Source: Platynereis dumerilii
Taxonomy: Eukaryota > Annelida > Polychaeta > Phyllodocida > Nereididae
Length of the DNA: 64,000 nt
NCBI GenBank assembly: GCA_026936325.1
Contig: JAPTHN010000155.1
Span: forward strand, 186,001 to 250,000
Direction: 5' to 3'
Under the pieces are notes generated by a model, which was given only the letters and a program-made list of their open reading frames with translations, was not told where the DNA came from and did not search any database. Both the position numbers and the translations under genes were made by a program. Shown here piece by piece: positions 52,321 through 63,930 of the stretch (position 1 is the first letter of the stretch; each line of letters begins with the position of its first letter).

Positions 52321-53251
52321 CCGTAATATGGGGTGAATCGGGACACTGGGGTGAATCGGGACAAGACAGGGATGTGTATTATTTCTTCAAAGATCAACTA
52401 CTTCTACTAAACCTAGGTAATTCATTTTTGGCACAATTATAGCATACATAGTAGCGTATCTTGTGACCGGATTTTATTGTTCCAACTGCAGGCAGTGAGG
52501 AGCTGCAGCACTCTAAACTTGGCCCTGCAGAAACTTAATTTTCGACAGGTGGTCAAAACTTTGCTCATATCATAAAGAGCGTTAATGTTAGAGCCACAAA
52601 AATAGCAGGAAACTTTTATAACCTATATTTGGCAAATTAAGGGACCAGAAGAGTTGACTAGATATGGAATTTTGTATGTTTGGTCATGGGTTGAGATCCA
52701 GGTCAATGGTAAAGTTTCGGAATCTACAAAATAACCCTACTAATTTTCAGTTGAATTTACTAGCGTAGTTTTTTAATGAATAATATTGAACTTAGTATTA
52801 TTAATAGTGGATTTAGTCCAGAATTATCAATCACTGGCAAAATTAGCAAAAAACTACAGTTTTTAGTACTTTTCTGTTATTTATCATATTTTTTACAATT
52901 TGCATATTATCAATGAAACTGATTTCATATTTTCCCGAAAATGCATTTTTGGCATGTTGAACATGTTTTCTAATATTAACTCACAAGTAGCAATCACTTA
53001 AAAGAGCTAAGAAGTATTGATGGTACAAATAAGGGAGTGTCCCGATTCACCCCAAAGTGTGGGGTGAATTGGGACAGTGGTTTTATGGGCCTTGAGCATT
53101 GGAGATTTAAGATATAATTTTAAACTCTTGGGGATACTTAAACCTTGTGCTTGGACATAATTTGACACCATATTTTGATTTCTAAGTTTAATTTTGTTCA
53201 TACTATGACAGAAAAACGGCCAATTCTGTCCCGATTCACCCCATATTACGG
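52321..53251. mobile_element. TA-flanked 931-bp element with GGGGTGAATCGGGACA motifs
   Basis: Ends CCGTAATATGGGGTGAATCG and CGATTCACCCCATATTACGG are exact inverses, flanked by TA (52319-52320, 53252-53253). The terminal motif GGGGTGAATCGGGACA is repeated just inside the left end (52350) and twice near 53036-53075 in both orientations. No transposase; mariner-type target. Confidence 0.9.
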
Positions 53252-53955
53252 TACATAGACAGATAGCCCTTCTAGCCTCTACAATATAATCAGGAAAAAT
53301 ATACTCCAATTTACTCAACATATTATTCAACTGATGTCCATTTCATTCTTAGCATGAACAGTTCATGTTCACATATTTTTAATAACAAGAATCTGAGGAT
53401 TCAAACCCTGGGTTAAGCAATCTTTGCAGTTATTATTGTTCATATTTAAAGTCGTGATGAGTCCATTGGTCAATTCCACAACTTTTGAAACTAAATCATT
53501 TTCAACCATTCTCCTATGGAAAAAACACACATCTTTAATCACACAAATCCACAGATATATAATCAAAAGTATTAACAACAACACTTCCCGAACTTATATA
53601 TATGATTATGTAATCTCGGTATACCCAACGGCCATTCTATACAATACAACCCTTCCTGAACATACTCATATTACAATCCTATTATAAATTCACAGATGTT
53701 TTACTCTACTCCAGCACAACTACTCATTACTCAGCTATGAAAACAACCCAGTTGCTTTCTTTCACTTCCTACAAGATCTTTATCTCGCTTTTCTCCCTTA
53801 AACTTACATATTTTTTCCACGGGTACTATGCTAGTACATATAATGTGACATTCTATCAGAGTGGAGTAAAGACAAACAGGGTCCCATGAGGATAAATTCA
53901 AACTGCTTTTACACAGACTCATTGCTGTTCAGTCTCGATTAACATTGTAACTTAC

Positions 53956-54292
53956 CCCCATAAGCAAGACGTTCAAGAGCAATGGCAGTCCAAGGTTTTC
54001 CAAGGCAATTTTCCACAGATATGGAGATCAAGGAAGGGTATCTTTTAGCCCAGCACAAGCTGGAGTCTCACATGATTGGATTCGTTTTCATAGTTATTTC
54101 CAGGTCGCGACAGTTCACTTCTGAACACCATTTGTAAGGACTGTCCAGAGTTGTTAGGTTACTGCCTTCCAGGTGAAGTGCCACAAGTGATTGCAGGTTT
54201 TCAAATACTCCTGCATGAAATTTGCTTATTTGATTCAAGTCCAAGCGCAATTTGAAAATGATTTCATTAAAACGGACATTATCAGTTAAATG
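53956..54292 (-). pseudogene. Leucine-rich-repeat plus LRR C-terminal-cap exon with in-frame stop
   Basis: Minus-strand translation gives LRLDLNQISKFHAGVFENLQ then SLVALHLEGSNLTTLDS, two LRR units (LxLxxNxI / LxxLxLxxNxL). It continues into CSEVNCRDLEITMKTNPIM, and after a TGA (54067-54069) into DSSLCWAKRYPSLISISVEN + CLGKPWTAIALERLAYGG. In LRR caps a Cys normally follows NPxx, so TGA stands where TGC/TGT is expected. The segment ends at a good donor (GGG/GTAAGT, 53956). The 5' side meets a stop at about 54293 with no acceptor. It is most likely a pseudogene or remnant of an LRR receptor gene; a sequencing error at the stop is the alternative. Confidence 0.65.
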
Positions 54293-54531
54293 AAATCACT
54301 CTATCAGAGCTTAGAAATTCTGCTTCCAGCAGGCTGTATCCCAACCGTGTTGTTTGTAGATAGATTCAATATCTTGAAAGTATGTATATTCAGTTAATCC
54401 ACAACTTCAGAGATGTTAAGCTCCAATTTCCAAAACAAAAATTATTGTTATTCTAAGGTCTTGTTCTTCCACAAGTTTATAAAAAGAAGTGATAACATGT
54501 GTTGCTAAAGCTCTCAAAACTTAAGTATATA

Positions 54532-55547
54532 CACTGTGTCTCAAAAGTTCGTCACCTCACTACCTCTTATATTTTTGCTGATATCTTCAAGAGTGTATGT
54601 CTCAATACAATTATGTTACTACAGGTTGATCACTGGACTTCTAGCTACCAGATTAAATTTAGATTGAAACTGTTTGGATGATTTTAACTGTCGTTTTTGC
54701 ATTGATGAACAGACCATGTTCATAACGAAAAAGGCTCCAGGTGGACTAGCTATAATTTTGTGGTCTCCACTTTGTATTTTAAGTTTAGGCAGTAGGAATT
54801 ATTTCAAAATCTCAGAAATTGATACCCAGACCTTGTGAAAGAGAGCAGAATATATTTAGAAAAAAACATAGAGTCTCTATTATCATTCCCTGACAACAAA
54901 ACACCATAAGACGGTTTTTCTACCAACTATCCACAATTCAAACGGACCACTCCATGCCAGGTGGTTATCATGCGTCACCTAAGAAGTGAGAGATATGGCC
55001 TCAGTAATTCTAACACCACAGTCACAAGTTCAAATAAATACATAGATCTCATTTGCAAGTATATTTCAGATACTAAAATGGTTTCACAATAAAGAAAAAT
55101 GAAGAAACCTGGAAAAAACCCCAGATGCAAGATGTGGTGTCATGCAGTGGAATTGCCCTGGATGTAGTGTGTTGTTCAAGCGAATTGCAATTTTGCAGTA
55201 CAAATTATTTTTTTAGGGAATTTTCAAATCTGAGATATGAAGGAAAATGTCTTGGCAAGTCATCTGACGCAATTTCAAATAAAAATCTTTTACCGTTTTC
55301 AAATGAGATGTATTTTTGTAACTCTACTCTCACTCTCCAAAAGCAACAGATTTTGGGGGCTCATATAGACAGCCCGACTTCATACCTCAAAATTCCAAAA
55401 TCATGGTAAATTCAAAGGAAAAGCACTGTGAGATAGTGTTGGGTATTCAAAATTAATCCTAGATATGCAAAAAAAATTAAATTTTGCCAATGCTTTCAGT
55501 TGAAAAAAGAGGTAAGTATTAGGTGAACGAACTTTTGAGACACAGTG
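54532..55547. mobile_element. Mariner-like non-autonomous element, twin 1
   Basis: Ends CACTGTGTCTCAAAAGTTCG and CGAACTTTTGAGACACAGTG are exact inverses with TA on both sides (54530-54531, 55548-55549). The interior (ACCATGTTCATAACGAAAAA, CTCATATAGACAGCCCGAC) matches the element at 55754-57067 read in the other direction. Frames such as 55125-55409 are short and not transposase-like. Confidence 0.9.
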
Positions 55548-55753
55548 TATACTTCAAGAATAGTATGCAGAGACCACAGATACAAAGTGCGTAGGGAACT
55601 AGTAAATAACAACCTATGACTTTGGCATTTGAATTGATAAGTATTTTGTGTTGATATTTAGACATTGCAAAAAAATCTATAAAGATCAATAGAACTATTC
55701 CTTCATGCTGACCGCTGACATTTTTCTAATTACCCATTCTATTTTCGGGCCTA

Positions 55754-57067
55754 CGCTGTGTCTCAAAAGTTCGTTCACCTCATACTTAGCTCTTTTTTTA
55801 ATTGAAAGAATGGCAAAAAATCCTTTTTGCATATCAAAGATTAATTTTGAATACCAAAAATCTTATAATGCTCTTCCTTTGAATTCACCATGATTTTAAA
55901 ATTTTGAGGTATGAAGTTTGGCAGCCTGTATGAGCCTCCAAAATCAGTTGCTTTTGGAGAGTGTGAGTCTGGTTACAAAATTGCATCTCATTTGAAAACG
56001 GTTAAAGATTTTGATTTGAAATTAAGTCAGATGACTTGCCAAGATATTTTGCCTTCATATTTGAGATTCGAAATTTCCGCCCAAAAAATTATTTGTACTG
56101 CAAAATTACAATTCGCTTGAGCAACACATTTCAGCCAGGGCAATTCCACTGCATGACACAATATCTTACATCTGGTTTTTCTTCCAGGTTTCTTCACGTT
56201 TGTTTATTGTGAAACCATTTCATTATCGGAAATATACTTACTAAAGAGATCTATGCATTTATTTGTACTTGTGACTGTTTTATTAGAATTATTGAGACCA
56301 TATCTCTCACTGCTCAGGTGATGCATGTTAACCACCGTGCATGGAGTACTCTGCTTGAATTTTGGATAGTTGGTAGAAAAATCGTTTTTTTGGTACTTTC
56401 CGATCAGGAAATGATAGAAGCGACTCTTTGCAACACATTTCCTTGGTTTTCAGTCATTTCCACTGAAATATGGCATTTTACAGCCATAGAAACACTTTTT
56501 TTTTGCAAATTCATAAAAATCAATTAAGCTGGAAATTATATTATTGACTAGGAAAGCAAATTAATAATTCAGCCTGAGAGTGATCCACTGTGTCCTTAGT
56601 CATTTGTTTCTAGAGTTTGGAAGAGATACAGTGATTAATTTGGCATTGGTGTCATTCTTGATGACTTTACTTCATGAAGCCATTTTTCAGTTTGGCCACA
56701 GCATTTGAAGGTGCCATAAACATGCCTATTTGAATTGGTTCCAGACATATTTGAGCTGCTGGATTAAAAAAAAAAAGTATTCTGCACTCATTAGCAAGGT
56801 CTGGGTATCAATCTCTGAGATTTTGAAATAATTCCTACTGCCTAAACTTAAAATATAAAGTGGAGACCACAAAATTATAGCTAGTCCACCCGGAGCCTTT
56901 TTTGTCATGAACATGGTCTGTTCATCAATGCAAAAATGACAGGTAAATTCATCCCAACGATTTCAAATTACTTTTATGTGGTAACATCATCTTATTGAGA
57001 CTCCCAGTCTTGAAGATATTAGCAAAATTATAAGAGGTAGTGAGGTGAACGAACTTTTGAGACAGTG
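55754..57067. mobile_element. Mariner-like non-autonomous element, twin 2 (inverted)
   Basis: Ends CGCTGTGTCTCAAAAGTTCG and CGAACTTTTGAGACAGTG, TA-flanked (55752-55753, 57068-57069). It is about 300 bp longer than twin 1, carrying an additional stretch near 56530-56720. The two copies lie 206 bp apart in opposite orientation and could fold into a hairpin of about 1 kb. Confidence 0.9.
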
Positions 57068-57069
57068 TA

Positions 57070-58926
57070 TTGATAAAAAACACAAAACTGACAAAAACGT
57101 TTTTGCTAATCGATTATGATGCCCCAATAGTTTTTGGTTTCAGATGACATTTGTGTTGCTTTCACAATTTCACTACAAAAATGTACAAATAAAGAAGTCA
57201 ATATGTATTTAATTTGTTGTCATAATTAATTCAGAAGCATCAATTACCTGAACTGAAACCAAGACTGAACAAGACCCTCAAAAGAGCTAACAAGTGTCCT
57301 TCCAACAAGATATGCATTGGAGTAAGAATCATCAGTAAGAGTCGTGGAATCGGATGATTTCAGACGGAGTCGGAGTAGGAGTCTATCATTAATTATTTGG
57401 TTAATAATTGATAAAAAACATTATAAAACAATGTGAACTCTACTGAATTGTTAAAGACCAAAGGGACAAAACTTACTTAAATAATACCAGTGTATACAAT
57501 TCCACGAGAGCCTTTTGGAATTTTCCTTGCTAACTGCATGAAACTAATGCCCATCAAGTACACAATACAGGACATGCAGCTCAATAACTCCCCCATCCAT
57601 TGCACAAATATACAGACATTTTCAGTAGGCCTACATATTGAATAGATGAACTGCAAATTTTATCCTCAATTTTATTGCAAAATCTGCATTAGAATAATAT
57701 GTACATATATTATGGGATGTAAAGCCCAATTATAACTGCATAAAATACACAAATATACAGATATTTCTAGTGCATCTTCATTTGTAAAACTGTGATTATG
57801 ATTAATTCTGTTGCACAAATAAACAGGCATTTCCTGTGATGTGTTGTTGTATTCCCTCCCCTCAACACAAATGTTTTCTTTTCTTACTAATTTTGTTAGT
57901 GCAGAGTTATGTCATGTCAAGGGCTATGCTTATGGTGACGTGATAACCTGATAGATCCCTTTGGATCTCCCCTGTCCAACACAAGTTCATTGAATGATCT
58001 AAGATAATCAACCGTTGTACATTTTGTTAAATGAAAACTGACCATTTAAATTAACACAAAGGAGATGAAAAGGAGTATCATTGTGGTAAGGAGAATATTC
58101 TGTGTGCCAAAAGAAATAACACCTTGGGCAATGAGCGTTAATGGAAGATTCCTATTTCGTTGGCGGATATTCAGTCCAAACTACTGAACTATCTATAGAT
58201 CAAACAAATAATTGAAATTATTAGCTTCCATTGTAATACAGTATACAAACACTTCTTTGTGTTGAACACTGTTTCCCACACCATCCTCAGTCTGACAACA
58301 TTCTCCTGTTGTTTGCAACATCTATAATTCTCGTGTTATCAAGTGTTATATGGTTGGAATGCATTTACGTGTTGCTGTACCACCGGTAGGTAAAAAGTTG
58401 TTTCTAGTATGTAATACAGTCGCTTCAGACGTTCAGACTAATTTTTTTCAGCAGACCTTTCAGTTCGAAGTAGCTAAATGAAATTTTCATAAAAACTATT
58501 TCAGCTATTTCAATATCAATTTCTTAAAATATCGTACCTCTTGGAAGTGTTTAAATAACTTTTCTGCTACCATAAAAATGACAAATTAATTGTGCACCCA
58601 ACTCAGTTCAATGGCTTAGATTTGGCGCATGAGTGAGTTTGTGTTTTACGCCCCATCAGCACCGGTGTTGGCTATTTGGGCAATCAACTGCTCATCAGCA
58701 CTGGTGTGGGCTATTTAGGCAATCAACTGTTCAGATCAATTCAACAAACTTGCTGTGTTCATAATCATAGAATTTATAGTAATAAAGCAATATTTTCATA
58801 GGTTTAGCAGTCTTTCAAGATTTTTGAAAACATTTATTTATTAACTGATTACCTTATTGTCAATGATTTTCTTCATTGGCTTCGCCACAACTAAGAGGCA
58901 GTACAACATTTAGGTTTATTTTTCAG
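57070..58926. other. Gene-free stretch before the receptor exon
   Basis: Holds three diverged copies of a CACAAATATACAGACATTTTC-like word (about 57604, 57749, 57812) and a 39-bp direct repeat (CATCAGCACCGGTGTTGGCT + ATTTGGGCAATCAACTG.., 58656-58733). No further receptor exon could be supported here. Confidence 0.45.
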
Positions 58927-59033
58927 GATTACCTCTACTACCATTACAGAGCAGTAACTGAAAACAACGCAACATCATACCATGGATTAGCATTTGACAT
59001 CTTAACCTCCCTTTCCGTTGTTTTCAATTTTAC
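58927..59033 (+). CDS. Ionotropic glutamate receptor exon (start of S1 ligand-binding segment)
   Basis: Acceptor TTTTTCAG, then 35 codons plus two bases: DYLYYHYRAVTENNATSYHG then LAFDILTSLSVVFNFT; donor TAC/GTAAGT. The pattern xGxxxDxLxxLSxxxxFxY is the signature that begins the S1 half of the ligand-binding domain in ionotropic glutamate receptors (compare GYCIDLLKELSNILGFTYE in kainate-type subunits). It joins the exon at 63277 in phase. The amino-terminal domain exons were not found in the window. The subfamily (AMPA/kainate/delta/epsilon or IR-like) cannot be told from this much. Confidence 0.7.
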
Positions 59034-59352
59034 GTAAGTATAACTTTTGTTGGAGGTTTGTTGGAAAATTTTGAGCCTAATAAGTGCCTGACTTTGGAGG
59101 GGTTAACTTACGGAGATTCATACTGGTTGGGACATCAAGGGATAATACCCTTAATATATATTTTGCTGCAGTAAGACATGTTCAGCTAAATTCCAAGGGA
59201 ATAGAGAAAGCATTGGACATGACCTGAATTTTTATGCGGTCAAAAGTTGCCACCACAGGCAACACTGCTCATGCGCATGAAATGGTGCTGAATGATAGAC
59301 ATGATTGACTGTTCAAGGGTGAAAGTTTTGCCTTTTCAAGTCTACTGCTTAA

Positions 59353-59399
59353 TATAGATCAGATTCACCCCAGTATAGATCAGATTCACCCCAGTATAG
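59353..59399. repeat. 21-bp minisatellite (TATAGATCAGATTCACCCCA + G), split by a hAT element
   Basis: Two units before the insertion and about one and a half after it (60897-60935). Joining the flanks restores a continuous short array of about four units. Confidence 0.75.
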
Positions 59400-60896
59400 C
59401 AGGGCATTTTTTAAGCAAATTTAAGCGGCGGGGATTTTGGCTGAAGAGGGCATCTTACTATCACATCGCGTCGCAGATATTAATTGTGACGTGCGTGGCT
59501 GAAAATATTTGAAGTTGAACTACAGTACAACCATGATAAAGTGGCTCATCAGTTGTGATCGACACTTATCTGTAGATCTAAATAGATCTGTAGTGATCCG
59601 GATTGATACTGAGCGATCTGATACTTTGTGATCTGTTGTGATCTGCAGTGGCAGTACAGTTGCTGCTCCCTAGTGTAAATGTTCAATACTAAAGTAAATG
59701 CTGGTATTGTTTGTTCAGGATTATATAAGATTCAATAGGGATTTTTAATGAAATGAGCTTCGAGTGACCTCCTTCATGCTAATAAAATTAATTATTCCAA
59801 TATAAAACCTACATCCTTAATATAAATCAACTCTGAGTAATTTAAAGCTATAAAACATCCAGCTTTTCAGACTCTCCCTGACCTGAGTTTTAAAGATAGA
59901 TCTAAAAATCTTTCTCCATTGCATTTGCCTATATATAAACAATATATCTAGCTTTTTAAATCTCCCCAATAGCTAAATTTGAACTTAAATTACCTAAGTT
60001 TTCGATTTCACCTTTTTCTGGTGCATCATAAATTCGCAAAATAAAAGTTGCGGCCTTACCCTGACCTTAGTATTAAAGATACGGCCGCGAATCTTTCGCC
60101 ATTGTCTTCTCCTATATCTAAACTATATATGTGACCTTTTAAATTTTGTCTTTAGCTCAATTATAACCAAATTTAAGTCAATTGTCGAATTAAACTTTTT
60201 CTGACAAATACGCCACAACATCGTAATTCTCCCGCAAATAACCAAATTTAAGTCAATTGTCGAATTTATCTTTTTCTGGAAAATTCGCAACAATATTGAA
60301 AATTTCTTCACAATTATCATAAATTGACAGGTGTGAGAGCAAATTAAATAATTGATAGATAAGTTTGTAATACAGAATTGACTTCAGCTGCATCAGACAA
60401 TGGACCCACATGAGTTTAGGCTATTGTGAAGGCAATTGATAATACATGGACCAGACAGGTAGTCTCCAATCTTTACCCCCACCCCTTTTCACCCTCTGTT
60501 TGCCTTAAGGGGTGTCAATAATAATAACTGCAATTATGGACAGATGGCACTTTTGTATATAGATCACTACAGATCACTACAGATCGATTTTAGTCATCTC
60601 AGATCAATCCAGATCACTTATTATATGGATAGATTTTCATCACTACAGATAGATATATTGAGCCATTTTAAGATGGTTGTACTGTATTCTCACAAATAAA
60701 TATTCAATGAATCATAGATTGAAATCTCATGGATTTACCTCCGGATGTAGAGTGAATTGCTACATTTTCACAATTTTGGTGTGACATTTAGAATCCAAGG
60801 GCACTTACTGGTGGGGCAAATCTCTGTCAGTGGTGGGGATTTTGCAGGGGCTGGTGGGCCAAATCCCCACCTCTTTTATACTTAAAAAATGGCCTG
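59400..60896. mobile_element. hAT-type element with exact 8-bp duplication, host of a nested TA element
   Basis: Ends CAGGGCATTTTTTAAGC and CTTAAAAAATGGCCTG are inverted. CAGTATAG is duplicated at 59392-59399 and 60897-60904. The parts belonging to this element are 59400-59520 and 60687-60896 (GGCGGGGATTTTGG, GTGGGGATTTTGC). A further partial relative lies at about 61228-61310 (TGCTATTTTAAGCGAATTT..). Confidence 0.85.
59523..60684. mobile_element. TA-flanked element with AGATCTGTAGTGATC motif repeats, nested in the hAT element
   Basis: Ends CAGTACAACCATGATAAAGT and ATTTTAAGATGGTTGTACTG are inverted, TA outside (59521-59522, 60685-60686). Both subterminal regions carry many GATCTGTAGTGATC / GATCACTACAGATC words (about 59565-59660 and 60560-60655). 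The middle has a ~70-bp direct repeat (CAAATTTAAGTCAATTGTCG, at about 60168 and 60243). No transposase. Confidence 0.85.
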
Positions 60897-61642
60897 CAGT
60901 ATAGATCAGATTCACCAGTATAGATCACATTCAGGAAGACGCAAACAGTCTCAGCTACAGGCACAATACTTCAATTTTCAGAAGTGTAAACCCTAAATTA
61001 TAAAACACTTGCCTCAGTAGCAATCTCACAGCAACTGGCAAAAAGGCCAGGTAGTTTGTCATCAGAAAAGTTTAAATAAATTCATGCCAAGTTTCTTTGA
61101 TCTTGCTTTTTCTCCTTCAGAGTTAGGTCTAAAACTTTTCAAATAACCCTAGTATCTCATTTATCCATTGTTAAGTTGTTGCACATATTAGGTTAGTCAC
61201 TAGTTGCAGGATTTGCCCAGTGCTATTTTAAGCGAATTTCAGTGGCTGAGATTTCATGCGAAGAGGGCGTTTTATTGTCGCATCATGGAAACCGAAAAGC
61301 ATGAGAGCCAATATTTCAAATTGAAGCCATTCAAACTTATAAATAACTGAAATTTAATAAGCAAAATTTAACTTAAAACCTTTAGTGATGCTGCGAATTG
61401 CTAAAATTTAGGATGTGTACTTATAGTTTAGAGTCAAGGGGCCCTTCAAAATAAAAAGGGTCCTTTTTTGTCTATTTAATTGATACTCATTCGGATCAAA
61501 CCGATCTCTCTGCCAACAGAATAACAACTGTAATTGACAGATAAAGGCTGCAGGGGCTTCGCACCCATATTAGCCTTGGGAATTTTGCCAAAAATGACAA
61601 TTGATCGACTGATTAAACAAACAGATATCATTTCTGTAAATA

Positions 61643-61811
61643 CAGTGGTCCCTGCGTTATAAGACCACCCCTTCTGCGGTCATGAGGGGTGGGGTGCGGT
61701 CTCTCTTCCGGGTGAAAAATGCACAAAAAATGCTATTTAGTGGGCGAGGAAGGCAGTCACATAAGGTGAGGCAGTCTTACAACAGTGGGTCTTATAACAC
61801 AGGGACCACTG
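61643..61811. mobile_element. TA-flanked miniature element, CAGTGGTCCCTGCGTTATAA ends
   Basis: Near-perfect inverted ends (CAGTGGTCCCTGCGTTATAA against TTATAACACAGGGACCACTG), TA at 61641-61642 and 61812-61813; 169 bp. It lies in the intron between the two receptor exons. Confidence 0.85.
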
Positions 61812-61814
61812 TAT

Positions 61815-63270
61815 TGCATATAGAGGAAGAATGTGGGTTTTTTAAATAATTGTATAAAAACTAGAAGTAAACAATTTTTCTATCAAATTCTCTCTGATCA
61901 TAATGACCATGACCTTGGAGTCTTTTTAATAACCTGAGCATTTCTCAGTTGGCTGATGAAGACTCTGAGATGTGGTTGAAAGCTTTGCAGTAAGAATTTT
62001 GTGGAATCTCTGGCAATTGATTGAGAAAAAAAATTATGCAAATGTAATCCTTTTCTTCTTTTTCTGTAATCCTCTTCTAACCTTAGGACATATCGTGGTT
62101 CGTATGAACCATGACTTTTTTTTATGTTATTAACTTGGGATGATGAAATTCTCCCTGAAAGTAGCAAGGAGTCACCCTGCGCCCCAGCTATAATAGTTTT
62201 CAGCTGCTTTATCTACTGAAGGGCTGCTTGAAAGTGGATTTCATACAGTTAGTAGAAAAACATCTGATGATTTTGTTGACATGTCGTCATGATGAATGTT
62301 GCGAATCCATTTACTAAATTTCTAACAGTGTGAATCTTACCACTTGTTTATTATCCGTCCAATAACTAAGTATCCTTCAATTTTTTTCATAGACTGAAAG
62401 CTTGATTTCATGCTGAAACTGTGTGACTATTGGTCAGTTGAAGTGTGAGTAGAAAAGCTATATGTGATGCAAGGCTTTTTTGGTGATGTCAAGCTATATG
62501 TACAATCTCATTGGTCGGGAGAGTCAGCAACATGACATCAAGCAGTTTCTCTTAAATTATACTAAATTATCATTGTGAAGGCTCCAGTGTTATTATCATC
62601 ATTTAGTCAATGGCATACAAGGATATTCAAAGTATGCCATGTGATGCCAGGGAGGCATGATATGAAATCTTATTGGAAGAAGATGAGGAATGGGAAGGTT
62701 TTATAATTTGTAACAGAGAACATCTGATCCCAAAATATGTTCTTAATGTGCATCAACTGAATGCATGTCACCAAGCTGGGGAGAGAGTTTAGTGAATAGC
62801 TGTAAAACACAAACAAGACTTGCACCAAATCTCACAGCTGGTTGAATCCCACCTTGACTGTCAAAGCAGTGTTTCACCATGCTCAATCAGTAGGAACCCA
62901 AAACTATAACTGAAACTTGACCAACTGTTTGGATACTCAGGTGCAATGAATAACAAAAACCAACAAAATTCCATTGACATGGAACTGTTAAGGATTTGCT
63001 TTAACTGTTTGTTGCTGCTAATTATACCAGCAAATTTGATTCGCTTGTCAGCATGATGTCAAGCTCTTCAGCTGCACATCACACAGAGCTGCAATACCAG
63101 TAGCCATCCTGAACCAGCATGACATCATGCTGTCGGTCTGAGGAAAAAAATTGAAGGATACATAGTTATTGGATGGATAATAATCTTCTAGCTTTTTTTC
63201 AAATTTGTGAGATTGTGTCAGATTGGATTTTGCCTTGATTTCCTCTAACAGTATACTTGGGCCTATTTAT
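61815..63270. other. Receptor intron, nothing recognised
   Basis: No exon, repeat end or RNA gene supported. The open frame at 61898-62167 on the minus strand has no familiar motif or exon border. Confidence 0.4.
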
Positions 63271-63276
63271 TTTCAG

Positions 63277-63346
63277 CTATGACACCATTCCAGCCAAAAC
63301 CTATGGCACAGGAAAGGATGGGGTGATCGGCCTGCTTGCAGAAAAG
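63277..63346 (+). CDS. Ionotropic glutamate receptor exon (S1 continued)
   Basis: Acceptor TATTTTCAG; one base completes Thr, then 23 codons YDTIPAKTYGTGKDGVIGLL + AEK; donor AAG/GTAGTG. In glutamate receptors this region reads FxYE....DGKYG....GxWNGMIGEL..; here KTYGTGKDGVIGLLAEK aligns with it but lacks the usual W-N-G and is several residues shorter. That points to a divergent subunit. The remaining S1, channel and S2 exons should lie beyond the right edge. Confidence 0.7.
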
Positions 63347-63930
63347 GTAGTGTTTGCCAGCCTTGGCATGAAGTTTCATTCCGTTTTCTATGTAGCAAAT
63401 GAATCTCCACATATAATACAGCTTGCTTGAAGATAGCTTTGTCCCAATGGCAAAACACACATGGTTCATTTTCCCAGAAACGTATACAATGCATCATCAA
63501 AAGGCTTTAAAATTTTCCGTCATAATTTGTAAAAACATCATTCTCCTTTTTGACGTGACAGTCGACATTTTAGATAAATAAATTATTGATAATTTTCAGC
63601 CCTGTTTCCATATATGCTCATCGTAACAGGGTTGAGTGTTACAGCGTTGAGTTTGATGCAATAATACATTCACAATATTTAAAACTAAGAACAGTCAATG
63701 TATTTGAAATTTGAATTAAAGTTATAGGTGGATGTGTTGGTTGCTAGATTGTTTGCTCGATGGAGAGGGGGGAGGGTTCAGAAACCCTTTTTTAACCAAA
63801 ACTGGGCAGGCGATTATTTAATTTAAAAAATATCCCTGTCAAAACCACCCCCCCCTGTGTTGTCATATATCCTTCGGCTGTGTTTGAGAAATTGATAAAT
63901 TGTGTTTGTAGCAGTTTAGCTGTTCAAATA

